DNA from: an uncultured Myxococcales bacterium
Lineage (GTDB): Bacteria > Myxococcota_A > UBA9042
Direction of reading: 5' to 3'
DNA length: 64,000 nucleotides
Assembly (NCBI GenBank): GCA_903840165.1
Contig: CAIMEY010000047.1
Coordinates: 118,530 to 182,529, forward strand
The notes beneath the pieces were generated by a model. It was not told where the DNA came from, made no database searches, and saw only the letters and a list, made by a program, of their open reading frames with translations. The first letter of the stretch is position 1, and each line of letters begins with the position of its first letter. Positions 36,077-45,302 of this stretch are shown in pieces. The position numbers were made by a program, and so were the translations under genes.

Positions 36077-36115
36077 TCGCTGATTGTGTCCGCCAGATGA
36101 AGTGGCGTGCACGGT

Positions 36116-36664
36116 CTATACTTCGATGATTTCTTTTTCTTTTTCCGCTTCCACGGCGTCGATCCGACTGCCTGCTTGGTCCACAGCGTCCTGAACCCGC
36201 TTACGGGCGCGATGCAGGTCGTCTTCAGGCAAATCTTCAACCAGATCAAGCATGTCATTGGCATCGCGGCGAGCATTGCGCGTCGAGACCTTGGCTTCCT
36301 CAGCCAAGCTCTTGAGTTGCTTGACCATATCGCGACGGCGATCGCCCGTCAGAGAGGGCACGGGCAGCAAGATCACGTCGCCGCGATTAGACGGCGTAAA
36401 GCCAATATTCGCTTGCAAAATTGCCTTTTCAATCGGCGCGCACATGGTGCGTTCCCACGGCTTGATTTGCAGAAGCCGGGCATCCACCACACTGATCGTC
36501 GCGCACTGGCCAATCGGCATTTCCGAACCGTAGTAGTCAACGCGGACGTGCTCGACCATCGAAGGATTGGCCCGGCCGGTTCGCAACTTCGCGCCTTCGC
36601 GGCGAAATGAGTCTATGGTTGCGCTCAGACGTTCCTGAAGCTCTTGTAGGATTTCCTCTTCCAT
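36116..36664 (-). CDS. frr: Ribosome recycling factor
   Basis: A 182-residue protein with the RRF signatures KLRTGRANPSMVEHVRVDYYG, IKPWERTMCAPIEKAI and LPVPSLTGDRRRDMVKQLK. With EF-G it splits post-termination ribosomes. The start at ATG 36664 has GAGG six bases upstream; upstream frame to 36694 is not family sequence. It is the last gene of the rpsB-tsf-pyrH-frr order. A truncated intergenic repeat lies just upstream of its start. Confidence 0.95.
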   Translation of the reverse strand: MEEEILQELQERLSATIDSFRREGAKLRTGRANPSMVEHVRVDYYGSEMPIGQCATISVVDARLLQIKPWERTMCAPIEKAILQANIGFTPSNRGDVILLPVPSLTGDRRRDMVKQLKSLAEEAKVSTRNARRDANDMLDLVEDLPEDDLHRARKRVQDAVDQAGSRIDAVEAEKEKEIIEV

Positions 36665-36696
36665 CGGCTGCCTCTTACGCCAGTTGCCATACATGC

Positions 36697-36785
36697 CTAG
36701 CCGAATTGCCTCGCGGGTTCGGATGTAGGGCGTTTACTTCTAGTTTCAAGGGGTCGCGCGCCCCCTCGCCCGCGCCCGCGGACGG
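36697..36785 (+). repeat. Truncated copy (C) of the hairpin-bounded intergenic repeat
   Basis: Starts at CTAG and continues with GAATTGCCTCGCGGGTTCGG, then TTTACTTCTAGTTTCA and a GC-rich core CCCCCTCGCCCGCGC. This aligns with the reverse complement of the right part of copies A (46688-46933) and B (48830-49005): CTAG, AAGTTCCTTGCGGGTTCGAG, TTTGCTTCTAGTTTCAGG and CCCCCCTCGCCCGCGC. The distal hairpin half is missing. It lies between pyrH and frr, in the opposite orientation to the long copies. Confidence 0.65.
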
Positions 36786-36863
36786 CGCCATGGGTGCCCA
36801 CCAAGGCTGTCTGGCGCGGACAAGCTCAGGATTGTGCCCCGCCCGACGCCGCTTGCCCAGGCC

Positions 36864-37778
<915 letters not shown>

Positions 37779-37891
37779 TTACAACTTCTGTTTCGCGGTG
37801 CGCGGCCTGGGCCGTCTGCAGCGTGTCCCTCGGTCAAAAACAGGGAAGGCTACGGGCAGTTAGGGCACCGATCGCTGCCAAAACCAAGCGA

Positions 37892-38554
37892 TTAGCCGTT
37901 GGCGGCCATGCGCTCGACTTCAGCGACGAAGTCGTCTTGCTTTTTCTCAATCCCTTCGCCCAGTTCCCAGCGAACAAAGCGACGGACTACGATGTTCTCG
38001 CCGATCTTGCCGATCTTCTCCGCCAGCCACTTGCCGATGGGTGTGCCTTTCTCGTCGCGTACATAGGCCTGGTCCATCAGGCAGACATCGGCGTACCAAG
38101 CGTTGAGCTTGCCGTCGGCGATCTTGGGCACAAGGGCTTCGGGCTTGCCGAGTTCACGCACCTGAGCTTCAAAGATTTCGCGCTGTTTGGCCAGCACGTC
38201 GCTCGGCACGTCTTCCTTGCGCACCCAACGCGGCGACATCGCGGCGATTTGGAAGCATAGGCCACGGACCAGTTCGGCGAAGTCTTCGGTATTGGCGACG
38301 AAGTCAGATTCGCTATTGACTTCAACAAGAACCGCCAGCTTGCCGTCATGGTGAACGTAGGTGCCGAGGCGGCCTTCCGCAGCCACACGGCTCGACTTCT
38401 TGGCCGCTGACGCCAAGGACTTCTTCTGGAGAAACTCAACGGCTTTCTGCTGATCGCCGTTGTTCTCGGTCAGGGCCTTCTTGCAATCGCCCATCGGGGC
38501 GCCAGTCAACTCACGCAGTTCTTTGATCATCTGCGGCGTAATGGTGATCGACAT
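37892..38554 (-). CDS. tsf: Elongation factor Ts
   Basis: A 220-residue EF-Ts of the short type. The N-terminal UBA-like region carries IKELRELTGAPMGDCKKAL, and the EF-Tu-contact motif SDFVANTEDF lies in the core domain. It exchanges GDP on EF-Tu. It follows rpsB by 70 bases, as in most bacteria. The length is at the low end for the family, comparable to cyanobacterial forms, and lacks part of the second core subdomain. Confidence 0.95.
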   Translation of the reverse strand: MSITITPQMIKELRELTGAPMGDCKKALTENNGDQQKAVEFLQKKSLASAAKKSSRVAAEGRLGTYVHHDGKLAVLVEVNSESDFVANTEDFAELVRGLCFQIAAMSPRWVRKEDVPSDVLAKQREIFEAQVRELGKPEALVPKIADGKLNAWYADVCLMDQAYVRDEKGTPIGKWLAEKIGKIGENIVVRRFVRWELGEGIEKKQDDFVAEVERMAANG

Positions 38555-38624
38555 GGTTCTACCTCATTGCGCGTCCGAACGGAATCGCGCGATCAAGAGC
38601 GTTCTTTGTTGGGGGAGCTGCGGA

Positions 38625-39440
38625 CTAGGCTTCTTCAGCGACGTCGCCTTCGACTTCAACCGCATCCTGATGACGTGGTTTGCGAATGACTTCAACGTTG
38701 TCTGTGTTTGCCGGAGCAGACTGCGCGCCGTCAAAGTCGCGGCCAAGGTTGTCGCGGCTCAGTTGGGCGCCCGTCAGGCACGCATCCGCAGCCGCTTGAA
38801 CGAACAAGCGAATCGAACGCATCGCATCGTCATTGGCGGGCACGATGTAGTCCACCAAGTCCGGATTGGCATTGGTGTCGCACAGCGCAACCACGGGAAT
38901 GCCCAGGCGGCGTGCTTCGGCCACGGCGATGTGCTCCTCGCTCGGATCGACCACGAAGATCGCACCGGGCATGGCCGGCATGGTCCGCAAGCCGCCGATA
39001 TTACGCAGCAACTTCTCCTGATCCTTGGTCATACGCGCCAGTTCCTTCTTGGGGAAACGGTGCGCCATTTCGGGGGAGAGCATCCGCTCGATTTCATTGA
39101 GCTTCTCAATGGAGGTCTTGAGCGTGCGGAAGTTGGTCAGGGTGCCACCGAGCCAGCGATGCGCTACCACCGGCTGCTTGGCGCGACCGGCCTCTTCACG
39201 AACGATGTCACGGGCTTGACGCTTGGTCGCAACGAAGAGCACCTGCTCGCCGCGCTGCGTCACGCGCGAAAGGAAGTTCGTGGCATCCTTGAGCAACTTG
39301 GCGGTACGGCCCAGGTTGATGATGTAAATGCCGTTGCGGGCGCCGTAGATGTACGGCTTCATCTTGGGGTTCCAGCGGCGGGTCTGGTGACCGTAGTGGG
39401 CGCCGGCTTCAAGCATGTCGCGAATATTGACGTTGGCCAT
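38625..39440 (-). CDS. rpsB: 30S ribosomal protein S2
   Basis: A 271-residue S2: GAHYGHQTRRWNPKMKPYIY, YGARNGIYIINLGRT, VAHRWLGGTLTNFRT and IFVVDPSEEHIAVAEAR are all family-typical. The start at ATG 39440 gives the usual MANVNIRDML; frame to 39494 upstream is leader. The C-terminus has an acidic extension (VEVEGDVAEEA). First gene of the rpsB-tsf-pyrH-frr cluster. Confidence 0.96.
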   Translation of the reverse strand: MANVNIRDMLEAGAHYGHQTRRWNPKMKPYIYGARNGIYIINLGRTAKLLKDATNFLSRVTQRGEQVLFVATKRQARDIVREEAGRAKQPVVAHRWLGGTLTNFRTLKTSIEKLNEIERMLSPEMAHRFPKKELARMTKDQEKLLRNIGGLRTMPAMPGAIFVVDPSEEHIAVAEARRLGIPVVALCDTNANPDLVDYIVPANDDAMRSIRLFVQAAADACLTGAQLSRDNLGRDFDGAQSAPANTDNVEVIRKPRHQDAVEVEGDVAEEA

Positions 39441-39750
39441 TGTCGAAAACTCCGTTGTATTGCGCGGCCTTGGCTGCATCTGGCCTTGCATCACCTGCAG
39501 AGGTCAGACACGGAGCAACGCTGGGCCAGGGAGGACCAGCGGCAGGCGGTCGCATGTGCGAATTCTCTTGAGAATCGCGTGGTTGCGTTGCCGGACATGA
39601 CAACCTTGTCAGCCGCCAACGCGCAAAGGGCCGTGAGTGTACGGTAATACCACCTTCGGCAGCAAGTCCTGTGTTCGCAGTTCGCTGTGCGGTCGGCCTC
39701 TGGGAAGGGCGGTGGCGCATTCGGCCGATGCCTGAGGCAAAGCCATGAAT
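39441..39750 (-). promoter_or_regulatory. rpsB leader / promoter region
   Basis: 310 bases upstream of rpsB without a supported gene. It should hold the promoter of the rpsB-tsf-pyrH-frr cluster and any S2-binding leader. The only notable element is the palindrome ATTCTCTTGAGAAT (39562-39575). I cannot assign -35/-10 boxes with confidence. Confidence 0.4.
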
Positions 39751-41655
39751 CTACAAGCAATGCTTCTGGATGCAGACGTTGCGATGGTCATAGAGCGGCG
39801 CCTTGGCACCGCAAGCACCCACGCAAGCCGAATCGCTAAGGGCACATTGCGCTACGCAATCGATTGTTTTTACACAGCTTGCATCGGTCTGGCACGCTAG
39901 GTCTTCGGCGGCGCAGAAGCCCCAGGTGCACGCGTCCAGGCAGTTGACGTAGGCCGGGCCGCCCATGGTGGTACACGGCTTGCCAAGCCAATCATTTTGC
40001 GCACATTGGGCGGTCGTGCAGGCGTTGAGCTTGAGCCAAGCTTGGGCGGCTGGGGTCATTGGGTTGGTCATGCACTTGGCTTTGCATGCCGAATTGCTGC
40101 ATGAATCCAGGCACTTCTGGATTGCCCCGCACCCTGCTTGGTTTCCGCAGGCGCTGTTGAGATCGCCGCAACTCGCCGCTTGGCAATTGCCCAGGCAGGT
40201 CGCGTCGTTGGCCGCACAGCCGCTACTGTCGCTCTTGCTGCAGTCCTTGGGGCAGCTGCCAACGGCTTCGGTCGCCGAGCACATGTAGTCATTACAGGCG
40301 TCTTCGACCACGCAAGCCCCTGCGACGCAGGATTTGACCTTCTGGTCGGCCGTCAGGCCGCAAGGTGTCCCCGTGACCTCCAGGGCGTATGTACAGCCGC
40401 TCGGGGTGCACTGATCGCTGGTGCACGGATCGCCGTCATCGCAAGAAACCAAGGGCCCAGGCGTACATACGGTGCCTACGCAGGGATCGGGGGCTGTGCA
40501 CGGATCGCCGTCGGAGCACGACAGTGCAGCGGGCAAATGCATACAACCGCCCTTGGTTGCGTCACAACTGTCGGCCGTGCAGACGTTGCCATCGTCACAA
40601 TTGGCGCTGCCGCTTTGGCAAAGGCCGGCGCTGCAAACGCCAGGGGTGCAGGCGTCCTTGGTGCAAGTGCTTGTGTCGTTGGGCGTATTCTTGCAGCCCG
40701 CGTTTTTGACGCAGGCGTCATCGGTGCACGGATTCTTGTCGTCACAGGAGTTCGCCTTGCCCGGCAGGCAGCCGCTGGCTGAACATTGATCGCCGATCGT
40801 GCAAGGATCGCCGTCGCTGCAAGCCAAGGGACTGTCAGGCAAATTGCTTGAACAACCGTCATTGCTGAGCACCAGTTCGCTGCAGGCTTCTAAGGTGCAC
40901 GGGTTGTTGTCGGCGTCGGGGCAAACCTTGGGCGTGCCCTTGCATACGCCGCTGCCGCAATTGTCGTTGAGCGTGCACTTTTTGCCGTCGTCACAACTCG
41001 CGCTGGCCGACTTGGCCGTGTGGGTGCAGCCCAGGACCGGGTCGCACACGTCGTCCGTGCACAGGTTCTTGTCGTCGCAATCGAGCGTTCCCACAGTCTT
41101 TTTGCACTCGCCGTCCATGCATCCGTCGTGCAAAGTGCAGGCATTGCCATCGTCGCACCAAGTACTGACGGCGCTGGTGTGGACGCACCCGACGGCGGGG
41201 TCGCAACTGTCAACCGTACACGTATTGCCGTCGTCGCAACTAAGCCCTTTGACTCGGCATTCTCCGCCTTGACAGGTGGCCGAGGCTAGGCAGTTGTCGC
41301 CTTGGGCACCGACGCAGGGCGTGCCTTCGTCGAGATCGTGCACCGCGCATTTGCCCGTCGCCGTGTCGCAGGTGGAGTCCTGGCAACTGTTGGTAAAGGA
41401 AGCACAATCGTCGTTCTTGGTGCAACCTGTGATGAGGGCAACCGTGTCGGCCTTACCGGTATCGATCTTGGCATCTCCGGCATCGGTTATGCTTGTTGCA
41501 TCAGGCAGTTGTGCGTCATCGTCGGCTGCATCATCGACCGTCGCGCTGCCACCACTGGCATCGGCATCGACGCGGGCCGGTATGCAGCAGGGCAGTGAAC
41601 TGGCGATCAGCAGCAGCGCGGACCACACAAGGATGCGAGATCCAAAGCAGATCAT
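39751..41655 (-). CDS. CTDC-repeat lipoprotein with novel Cys-rich C-terminal domain
   Basis: About 634 residues from ATG 41655. The signal ends IASSLPCC (lipidated Cys 23 or 24) and is followed by an Asp/Ala-rich linker. About a dozen alternating CTDC units follow, for example CDDGNTCTVDSCDPAVGC and CDDGNACTLHDGC. The C-terminal ~170 residues form a different Cys-rich domain with spaced short motifs (CLGNCQAASC, CLDSCSNSACKAKC, CVGACGAKAP) and no CTDC pattern. No MopE motif is present. The start lies in an ATGA overlap with the stop of the upstream CTDC gene, so the two lipoproteins are translationally coupled. Confidence 0.85.
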   Translation of the reverse strand: MICFGSRILVWSALLLIASSLPCCIPARVDADASGGSATVDDAADDDAQLPDATSITDAGDAKIDTGKADTVALITGCTKNDDCASFTNSCQDSTCDTATGKCAVHDLDEGTPCVGAQGDNCLASATCQGGECRVKGLSCDDGNTCTVDSCDPAVGCVHTSAVSTWCDDGNACTLHDGCMDGECKKTVGTLDCDDKNLCTDDVCDPVLGCTHTAKSASASCDDGKKCTLNDNCGSGVCKGTPKVCPDADNNPCTLEACSELVLSNDGCSSNLPDSPLACSDGDPCTIGDQCSASGCLPGKANSCDDKNPCTDDACVKNAGCKNTPNDTSTCTKDACTPGVCSAGLCQSGSANCDDGNVCTADSCDATKGGCMHLPAALSCSDGDPCTAPDPCVGTVCTPGPLVSCDDGDPCTSDQCTPSGCTYALEVTGTPCGLTADQKVKSCVAGACVVEDACNDYMCSATEAVGSCPKDCSKSDSSGCAANDATCLGNCQAASCGDLNSACGNQAGCGAIQKCLDSCSNSACKAKCMTNPMTPAAQAWLKLNACTTAQCAQNDWLGKPCTTMGGPAYVNCLDACTWGFCAAEDLACQTDASCVKTIDCVAQCALSDSACVGACGAKAPLYDHRNVCIQKHCL

Positions 41656-43094
41656 GGCGCCCCCGTACAGACGCCGGCTTGGCAGCTTTGCCCGGCGCCA
41701 CAGGGCTTGCCGTCGGCGCTGGCCTTGTGCAGGCAACCACTGTTGATGTCACAGCTATCGTCGGTGCATTCGTTGCTATCGTCACAGCCGATGGCCTTGG
41801 CAACGCAGGTGCCGCCCGAGCAATGATCGCCACTGGTGCAAGCATTTCCGTCATTGCAAGTGCCTAAATCATAAGGGGAATGCTTGCAGCCAAGGCCCGG
41901 GTTATTGACGTCAACTAGGGTGCACGCAGGGTCGGCCGTGCAGGGATTGCCGTCATCACAACTCAGGGAACTGCCGCCTCCACATTGGGCCTTGTAGCAA
42001 AAAGTCCCGAGTGTACAGGGGTTTCCATCGTCGCAGGCTTGCTTGAGGCTGTCGTCCACCGTCTTATACTGGCAGATACCGCCGGCGCAACCTGTCAATG
42101 GTTTGCAAGGGTTGGCGTTGCTGCACGTCGGCGTTGTTTGGCAGGAAGCAGTTCCGGCGGCATCGACGACGCAAGTGCTGGATACGCAAGCGTCATCGCT
42201 GCATTTGCCGCCGATCATCGCGATGTGGACGCAACCTTCTGGCCCGTATCCCGGGCCCTTGCAGTAGTCGAAGGTGCACGGGTTGGCATCGTCGCAGGGC
42301 GAATTGGCGGGATTGGCCGGAAAATACTGGCAAATCTTGCCGTTGCACACGCCCGGACCGGCGCAGGCAGGTTGGCTGCCGTCATTGCAGGGGACCGCGC
42401 TGCCCACGGGCTGACCATTGACATAGGTGCACTCGCCGGTGTTTGGGTTGCAACTATCGACTGTGCAAGGATTTCCGTCGGCACAGGCGTTGATCGTTCC
42501 GCCGCAGCTGCCGGCTGAGCAGTGATCGTCGATGGTGCACGGGTTGGCATCGCTGCAGTTGGTCGTGTTGGCGATGTTGCGACAACCCTTGACTTCGTCA
42601 CAGAAATCCTGGGTGCAGTCATTGCCATCATCGCAGTTCTTGGCCGGGCCGGCGCACGAGCCTGTGACACAAGTAGGCGCAGTTACACAGACTCCACTGT
42701 TACAGGGCGTGCCGTCGACCATCGGGCTGAGCTTGCAGAGCCCCAGTTGCAGGTCGCAACGGCCTTGCTGGCAGAGTGGAGCGGGCAACTGCGCGCAATC
42801 GTTATCGGCTGTGCAGCCTTTGGCCAGTGCCACGGCGGTGTCGGCGTCGCTGTCTGAGCCAAGGTCCGGTGCAACGTCAACATGGGAATCCGTTGCAGTT
42901 GCAGTCACATCCGCTGGTGGAGCACCGCTGTCCTTGCTGGAGTCGGCTACGGCGGTGTCGGGTAAATCGGGCAGAGGACTATTGTCCCGCTGTTCTGGCA
43001 AACAGCCGGGCAGTAGCCAAGGTGCCAGCAGGAGCCACAGGCTCGACAGCAGCACGTCGGCTCGACAGCACGCCAACCCTGGGCGCCCAATCAT
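41652..43094 (-). CDS. CTDC-repeat lipoprotein, first of a coupled pair
   Basis: About 480 residues from ATG 43094 (GAGG eight bases upstream). The signal ends LLPGC (Cys 31) and is followed by an Asp/Ser/Ala-rich linker and then CTDC units such as CDDGNDCTQDFCDEVKGC and CSDANPCTIDDHC, with some variants lacking the usual Asp pair. The chain ends after the last repeat (CGAGQSCQAGVC) with no extra C-terminal domain. Surface location is inferred from the lipobox. The downstream partner overlaps by four bases. Confidence 0.85.
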   Translation of the reverse strand: MIGRPGLACCRADVLLSSLWLLLAPWLLPGCLPEQRDNSPLPDLPDTAVADSSKDSGAPPADVTATATDSHVDVAPDLGSDSDADTAVALAKGCTADNDCAQLPAPLCQQGRCDLQLGLCKLSPMVDGTPCNSGVCVTAPTCVTGSCAGPAKNCDDGNDCTQDFCDEVKGCRNIANTTNCSDANPCTIDDHCSAGSCGGTINACADGNPCTVDSCNPNTGECTYVNGQPVGSAVPCNDGSQPACAGPGVCNGKICQYFPANPANSPCDDANPCTFDYCKGPGYGPEGCVHIAMIGGKCSDDACVSSTCVVDAAGTASCQTTPTCSNANPCKPLTGCAGGICQYKTVDDSLKQACDDGNPCTLGTFCYKAQCGGGSSLSCDDGNPCTADPACTLVDVNNPGLGCKHSPYDLGTCNDGNACTSGDHCSGGTCVAKAIGCDDSNECTDDSCDINSGCLHKASADGKPCGAGQSCQAGVCTGAP

Positions 43095-43276
43095 CAAAAT
43101 AACCTCACTGCCAGCGAATCGGCGGGAACTTGGACGGTGCAACGCACCGGTTCGCTTGCCGCAGCCAGCGCGAACCTAAGGGGAAGGTGCACCGTGCGCG
43201 CCCGCATGCCGCAGTGTAGGCGCAGGCCACGCGTCGCGTCCAGTGGCGAAATGGCGGACACGTGGCGTGTTCGGCG

Positions 43277-44098
43277 TCAAGGGCAGGCGATCTTGCCGGT
43301 GGGATGCGACTGGCCAAAGTCCGTGACGACGCTCGCGGGTATCTTTGGGTTGTTGCAAATCCGCCACGTGCCGATGCTGACGCCAGCAGCTATCCCAGTC
43401 AGTCCGGTCAGTGCGGTCAACTCAATGTCCAGCGAGGTCACAGACTTGAGGCTGTTGAAGATCAATGTGTGCAGCGCGGGATCGTCGAATACATGAAGAT
43501 CTTGTGTAATAACAGACAGTTCTGGGGCATCAAACCAAGTCATCTGGCCATTGGCCGTGATGCGCACAAAGCCAAGTTGACCCTTGCCGGCAAAGTCCAC
43601 CTGACCCAGCACCGTGTTGCCGTTCACCACCAAGCCACCGCAGTCCGCCTTGATGGCGGGAAAACTGAGTTTGGTCAGGCCAACGCATTGGTCGACGCGG
43701 ATAATACCGGTCACCGCAGTCAGTTCCGGAAATGGCAGCTCAGCGGCGCGTTTGCCCATCGTCAACGTCAGGTTCCCATTAATTTCCTTGATCTTCTGTA
43801 GCTGGTTGAGCTCCACGTCAGTGACGCCTTCGGTGACGGTGACGCTTCCGGCAATGGTACATGCCCCGTTGTAGCTGCTGGCCGTGCCGTCGAAGGTGAC
43901 GTCGCCATTGAACGTGATCTCGACACAAGGTGCATGGGCGATCGCATCTGCTTGCGCCGCAGCCGCCGCGATCGCTGCTGCTGCAATGGCCGGATCCTGG
44001 CCATTGGCCGCCGTAGTCTTTAGGTCGGGCAAGAAGCAGCCAACCTCAAGCACACAACCAATGATGGCAAGCAGAACTGGTCCACGGGCGATGCGCAT
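43277..44098 (-). CDS. Lipoprotein with receptor-L-domain-like beta-helix
   Basis: A 273-residue lipoprotein (LEVGC, Cys 21). An Ala-rich helix (AIAAAAIAAAAAQADAIAHA) is followed by beta-helix turns of the receptor L-domain type: ITFNGDVTFDGT, INGNLTLTMGKR, FPELTAVTGIIRVDQC, LTKLSFPAIKADCGGLVVNG, LHVFDDPALHTLIFNSLKSV. Such repeats form right-handed solenoids used for binding. The ligand is unknown. GGAG precedes the start. It lies directly upstream of the CTDC pair on the same strand. Confidence 0.75.
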   Translation of the reverse strand: MRIARGPVLLAIIGCVLEVGCFLPDLKTTAANGQDPAIAAAAIAAAAAQADAIAHAPCVEITFNGDVTFDGTASSYNGACTIAGSVTVTEGVTDVELNQLQKIKEINGNLTLTMGKRAAELPFPELTAVTGIIRVDQCVGLTKLSFPAIKADCGGLVVNGNTVLGQVDFAGKGQLGFVRITANGQMTWFDAPELSVITQDLHVFDDPALHTLIFNSLKSVTSLDIELTALTGLTGIAAGVSIGTWRICNNPKIPASVVTDFGQSHPTGKIACP

Positions 44099-44130
44099 AG
44101 CGGGCTCCAGACGATGGGGGGACGGGACGC

Positions 44131-44475
44131 TCAGGGCCTGTGCCAGAAGGATGCTACGTAAAGGAATAAGGCAATGGAATCATGCCAAACTGATTCATTT
44201 CGCGGAGCTTCGAGCCGGCCATTGAAGACGCGAGCGTCAGACCCACCAAGCAGCAAATAGGCTGATTGGCAATCAGAACTGACTTTGCACGGGGCCCCAA
44301 CCAAGCGATCATAGGCGCCGCCGAACCCCAGAAATGCAATCAATCCTCGGGGGATACGCTGGTACCGGTACAGGCGCCCCGTGTTTGTCGGGTCGCCAAA
44401 CGCGCCGGTCACGGCGTGCGCCTCAGTGCGGTGCGACGCCCGTCGACCGCTTGCAGTCTCCCAAGCCCTTACCAT
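44131..44475 (-). CDS. Possible small protein overlapping the end of the beta-barrel gene
   Basis: A 114-residue open frame whose ATG (44475-44473) overlaps the stop of the upstream barrel gene (ATGGTAA). It contains HAVTGAFGDPTNTGRLYRYQ, LIAFLGFGGAY and two Cys (CKVSSDC), with no signal peptide. Codon usage is not clearly different from its neighbours. No family is recognised, and the stretch 44099-44468 holds nothing else I can support. It may be a real coupled gene, a remnant, or chance. Confidence 0.3.
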   Translation of the reverse strand: MVRAWETASGRRASHRTEAHAVTGAFGDPTNTGRLYRYQRIPRGLIAFLGFGGAYDRLVGAPCKVSSDCQSAYLLLGGSDARVFNGRLEAPRNESVWHDSIALFLYVASFWHRP

Positions 44476-45275
44476 GCGTAGCCAATGCCCGCGCGGACGT
44501 TATTGTCGGCCCTGACCTTGTCCATGTGCAGAAAGACGTTCGAGTCAAAGCGAGTCTGATCCGCGAACGCAGCGAGCGCGGCCCCGGAGGCTGCGGGATT
44601 AGGCGACTCAAGGTTGCTCTGCCGCCAGTCGAGGGTGAAAATGAGGGACCTGCCGCTCTGCAGTTTGTAGTAGACGGAAGTCCGCAAGATTGCGAGATTC
44701 AGACCACTTCCCGGCTTGTCATCAAAAGAGCCCAGGGTGGTGCTGGCATCGAATGGCGTCCACTGCCACGAGCCTTCCACGGTCAACGAGGACCCGACGC
44801 GCACCGCCATTTTTCCTTTGATATACCAATACAGATGCTTGTCAGAAAAGCCCATGCCCGGCGTTAGCCCCGTGGTGAACCAGCGCCCGCTGCCTTCGCC
44901 GAACTCGAGAAGGGTCATCGGAAAGCCGAGCCAGAGGTCGAAGAGCATGTTGGAAAGGACGCTGGGCTGGCCCATGTGCCCCGGAGGCGTTTGGCTCAGG
45001 CCGTCATAGCCCAACTCTGCGCCACCTTCGACACCGCCGCGGTTGCCGAAGCGGGATGTCATCCAGTAGCCGCCGCCTTCGACCCGGCCGATGACTTGCT
45101 TGCCCGGGGTGCCGAAACGGTCGCCAAAGCCAAACGCGCCAGTAAGCGCCACGTTGTGGTCGAGGCCAACGGTCGCGCGGTCGGCGTCGTCGCGTGCCCA
45201 CGCACTGGTGGCGACAGCTAGGCTGGTCAGGCCGATCGTCGCAGCGAATAGGCCCCTAAGCCAGTTGTTCAGCAT
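44469..45275 (-). CDS. Predicted outer-membrane beta-barrel protein
   Basis: A 268-residue protein with a signal peptide (GLTSLAVATSAWA, cleavage after Ala 27). The mature chain alternates hydrophobic residues typical of transmembrane strands (SLTVEGSWQWTPFDA, RSLIFTLDWRQSNLES) and ends in the aromatic RAGIGYAW, the usual C-terminal barrel signal. It is 27 bases downstream of another predicted barrel and likely co-transcribed. GAGG precedes the ATG. Function unknown. Confidence 0.7.
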   Translation of the reverse strand: MLNNWLRGLFAATIGLTSLAVATSAWARDDADRATVGLDHNVALTGAFGFGDRFGTPGKQVIGRVEGGGYWMTSRFGNRGGVEGGAELGYDGLSQTPPGHMGQPSVLSNMLFDLWLGFPMTLLEFGEGSGRWFTTGLTPGMGFSDKHLYWYIKGKMAVRVGSSLTVEGSWQWTPFDASTTLGSFDDKPGSGLNLAILRTSVYYKLQSGRSLIFTLDWRQSNLESPNPAASGAALAAFADQTRFDSNVFLHMDKVRADNNVRAGIGYAW

Positions 45276-45302
45276 GACAGGACCTCGAAGGTCAGTTGGG
45301 TG

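Noticed and set aside
43210..43300. Segment resembling the D-arm of tRNA-Leu (TGGCGAAATGGCGGACACG)
   Set aside because: No anticodon stem-loop or TTCRA T-arm at the right spacing, and no acceptor stem pairing; it overlaps the end of a coding gene.
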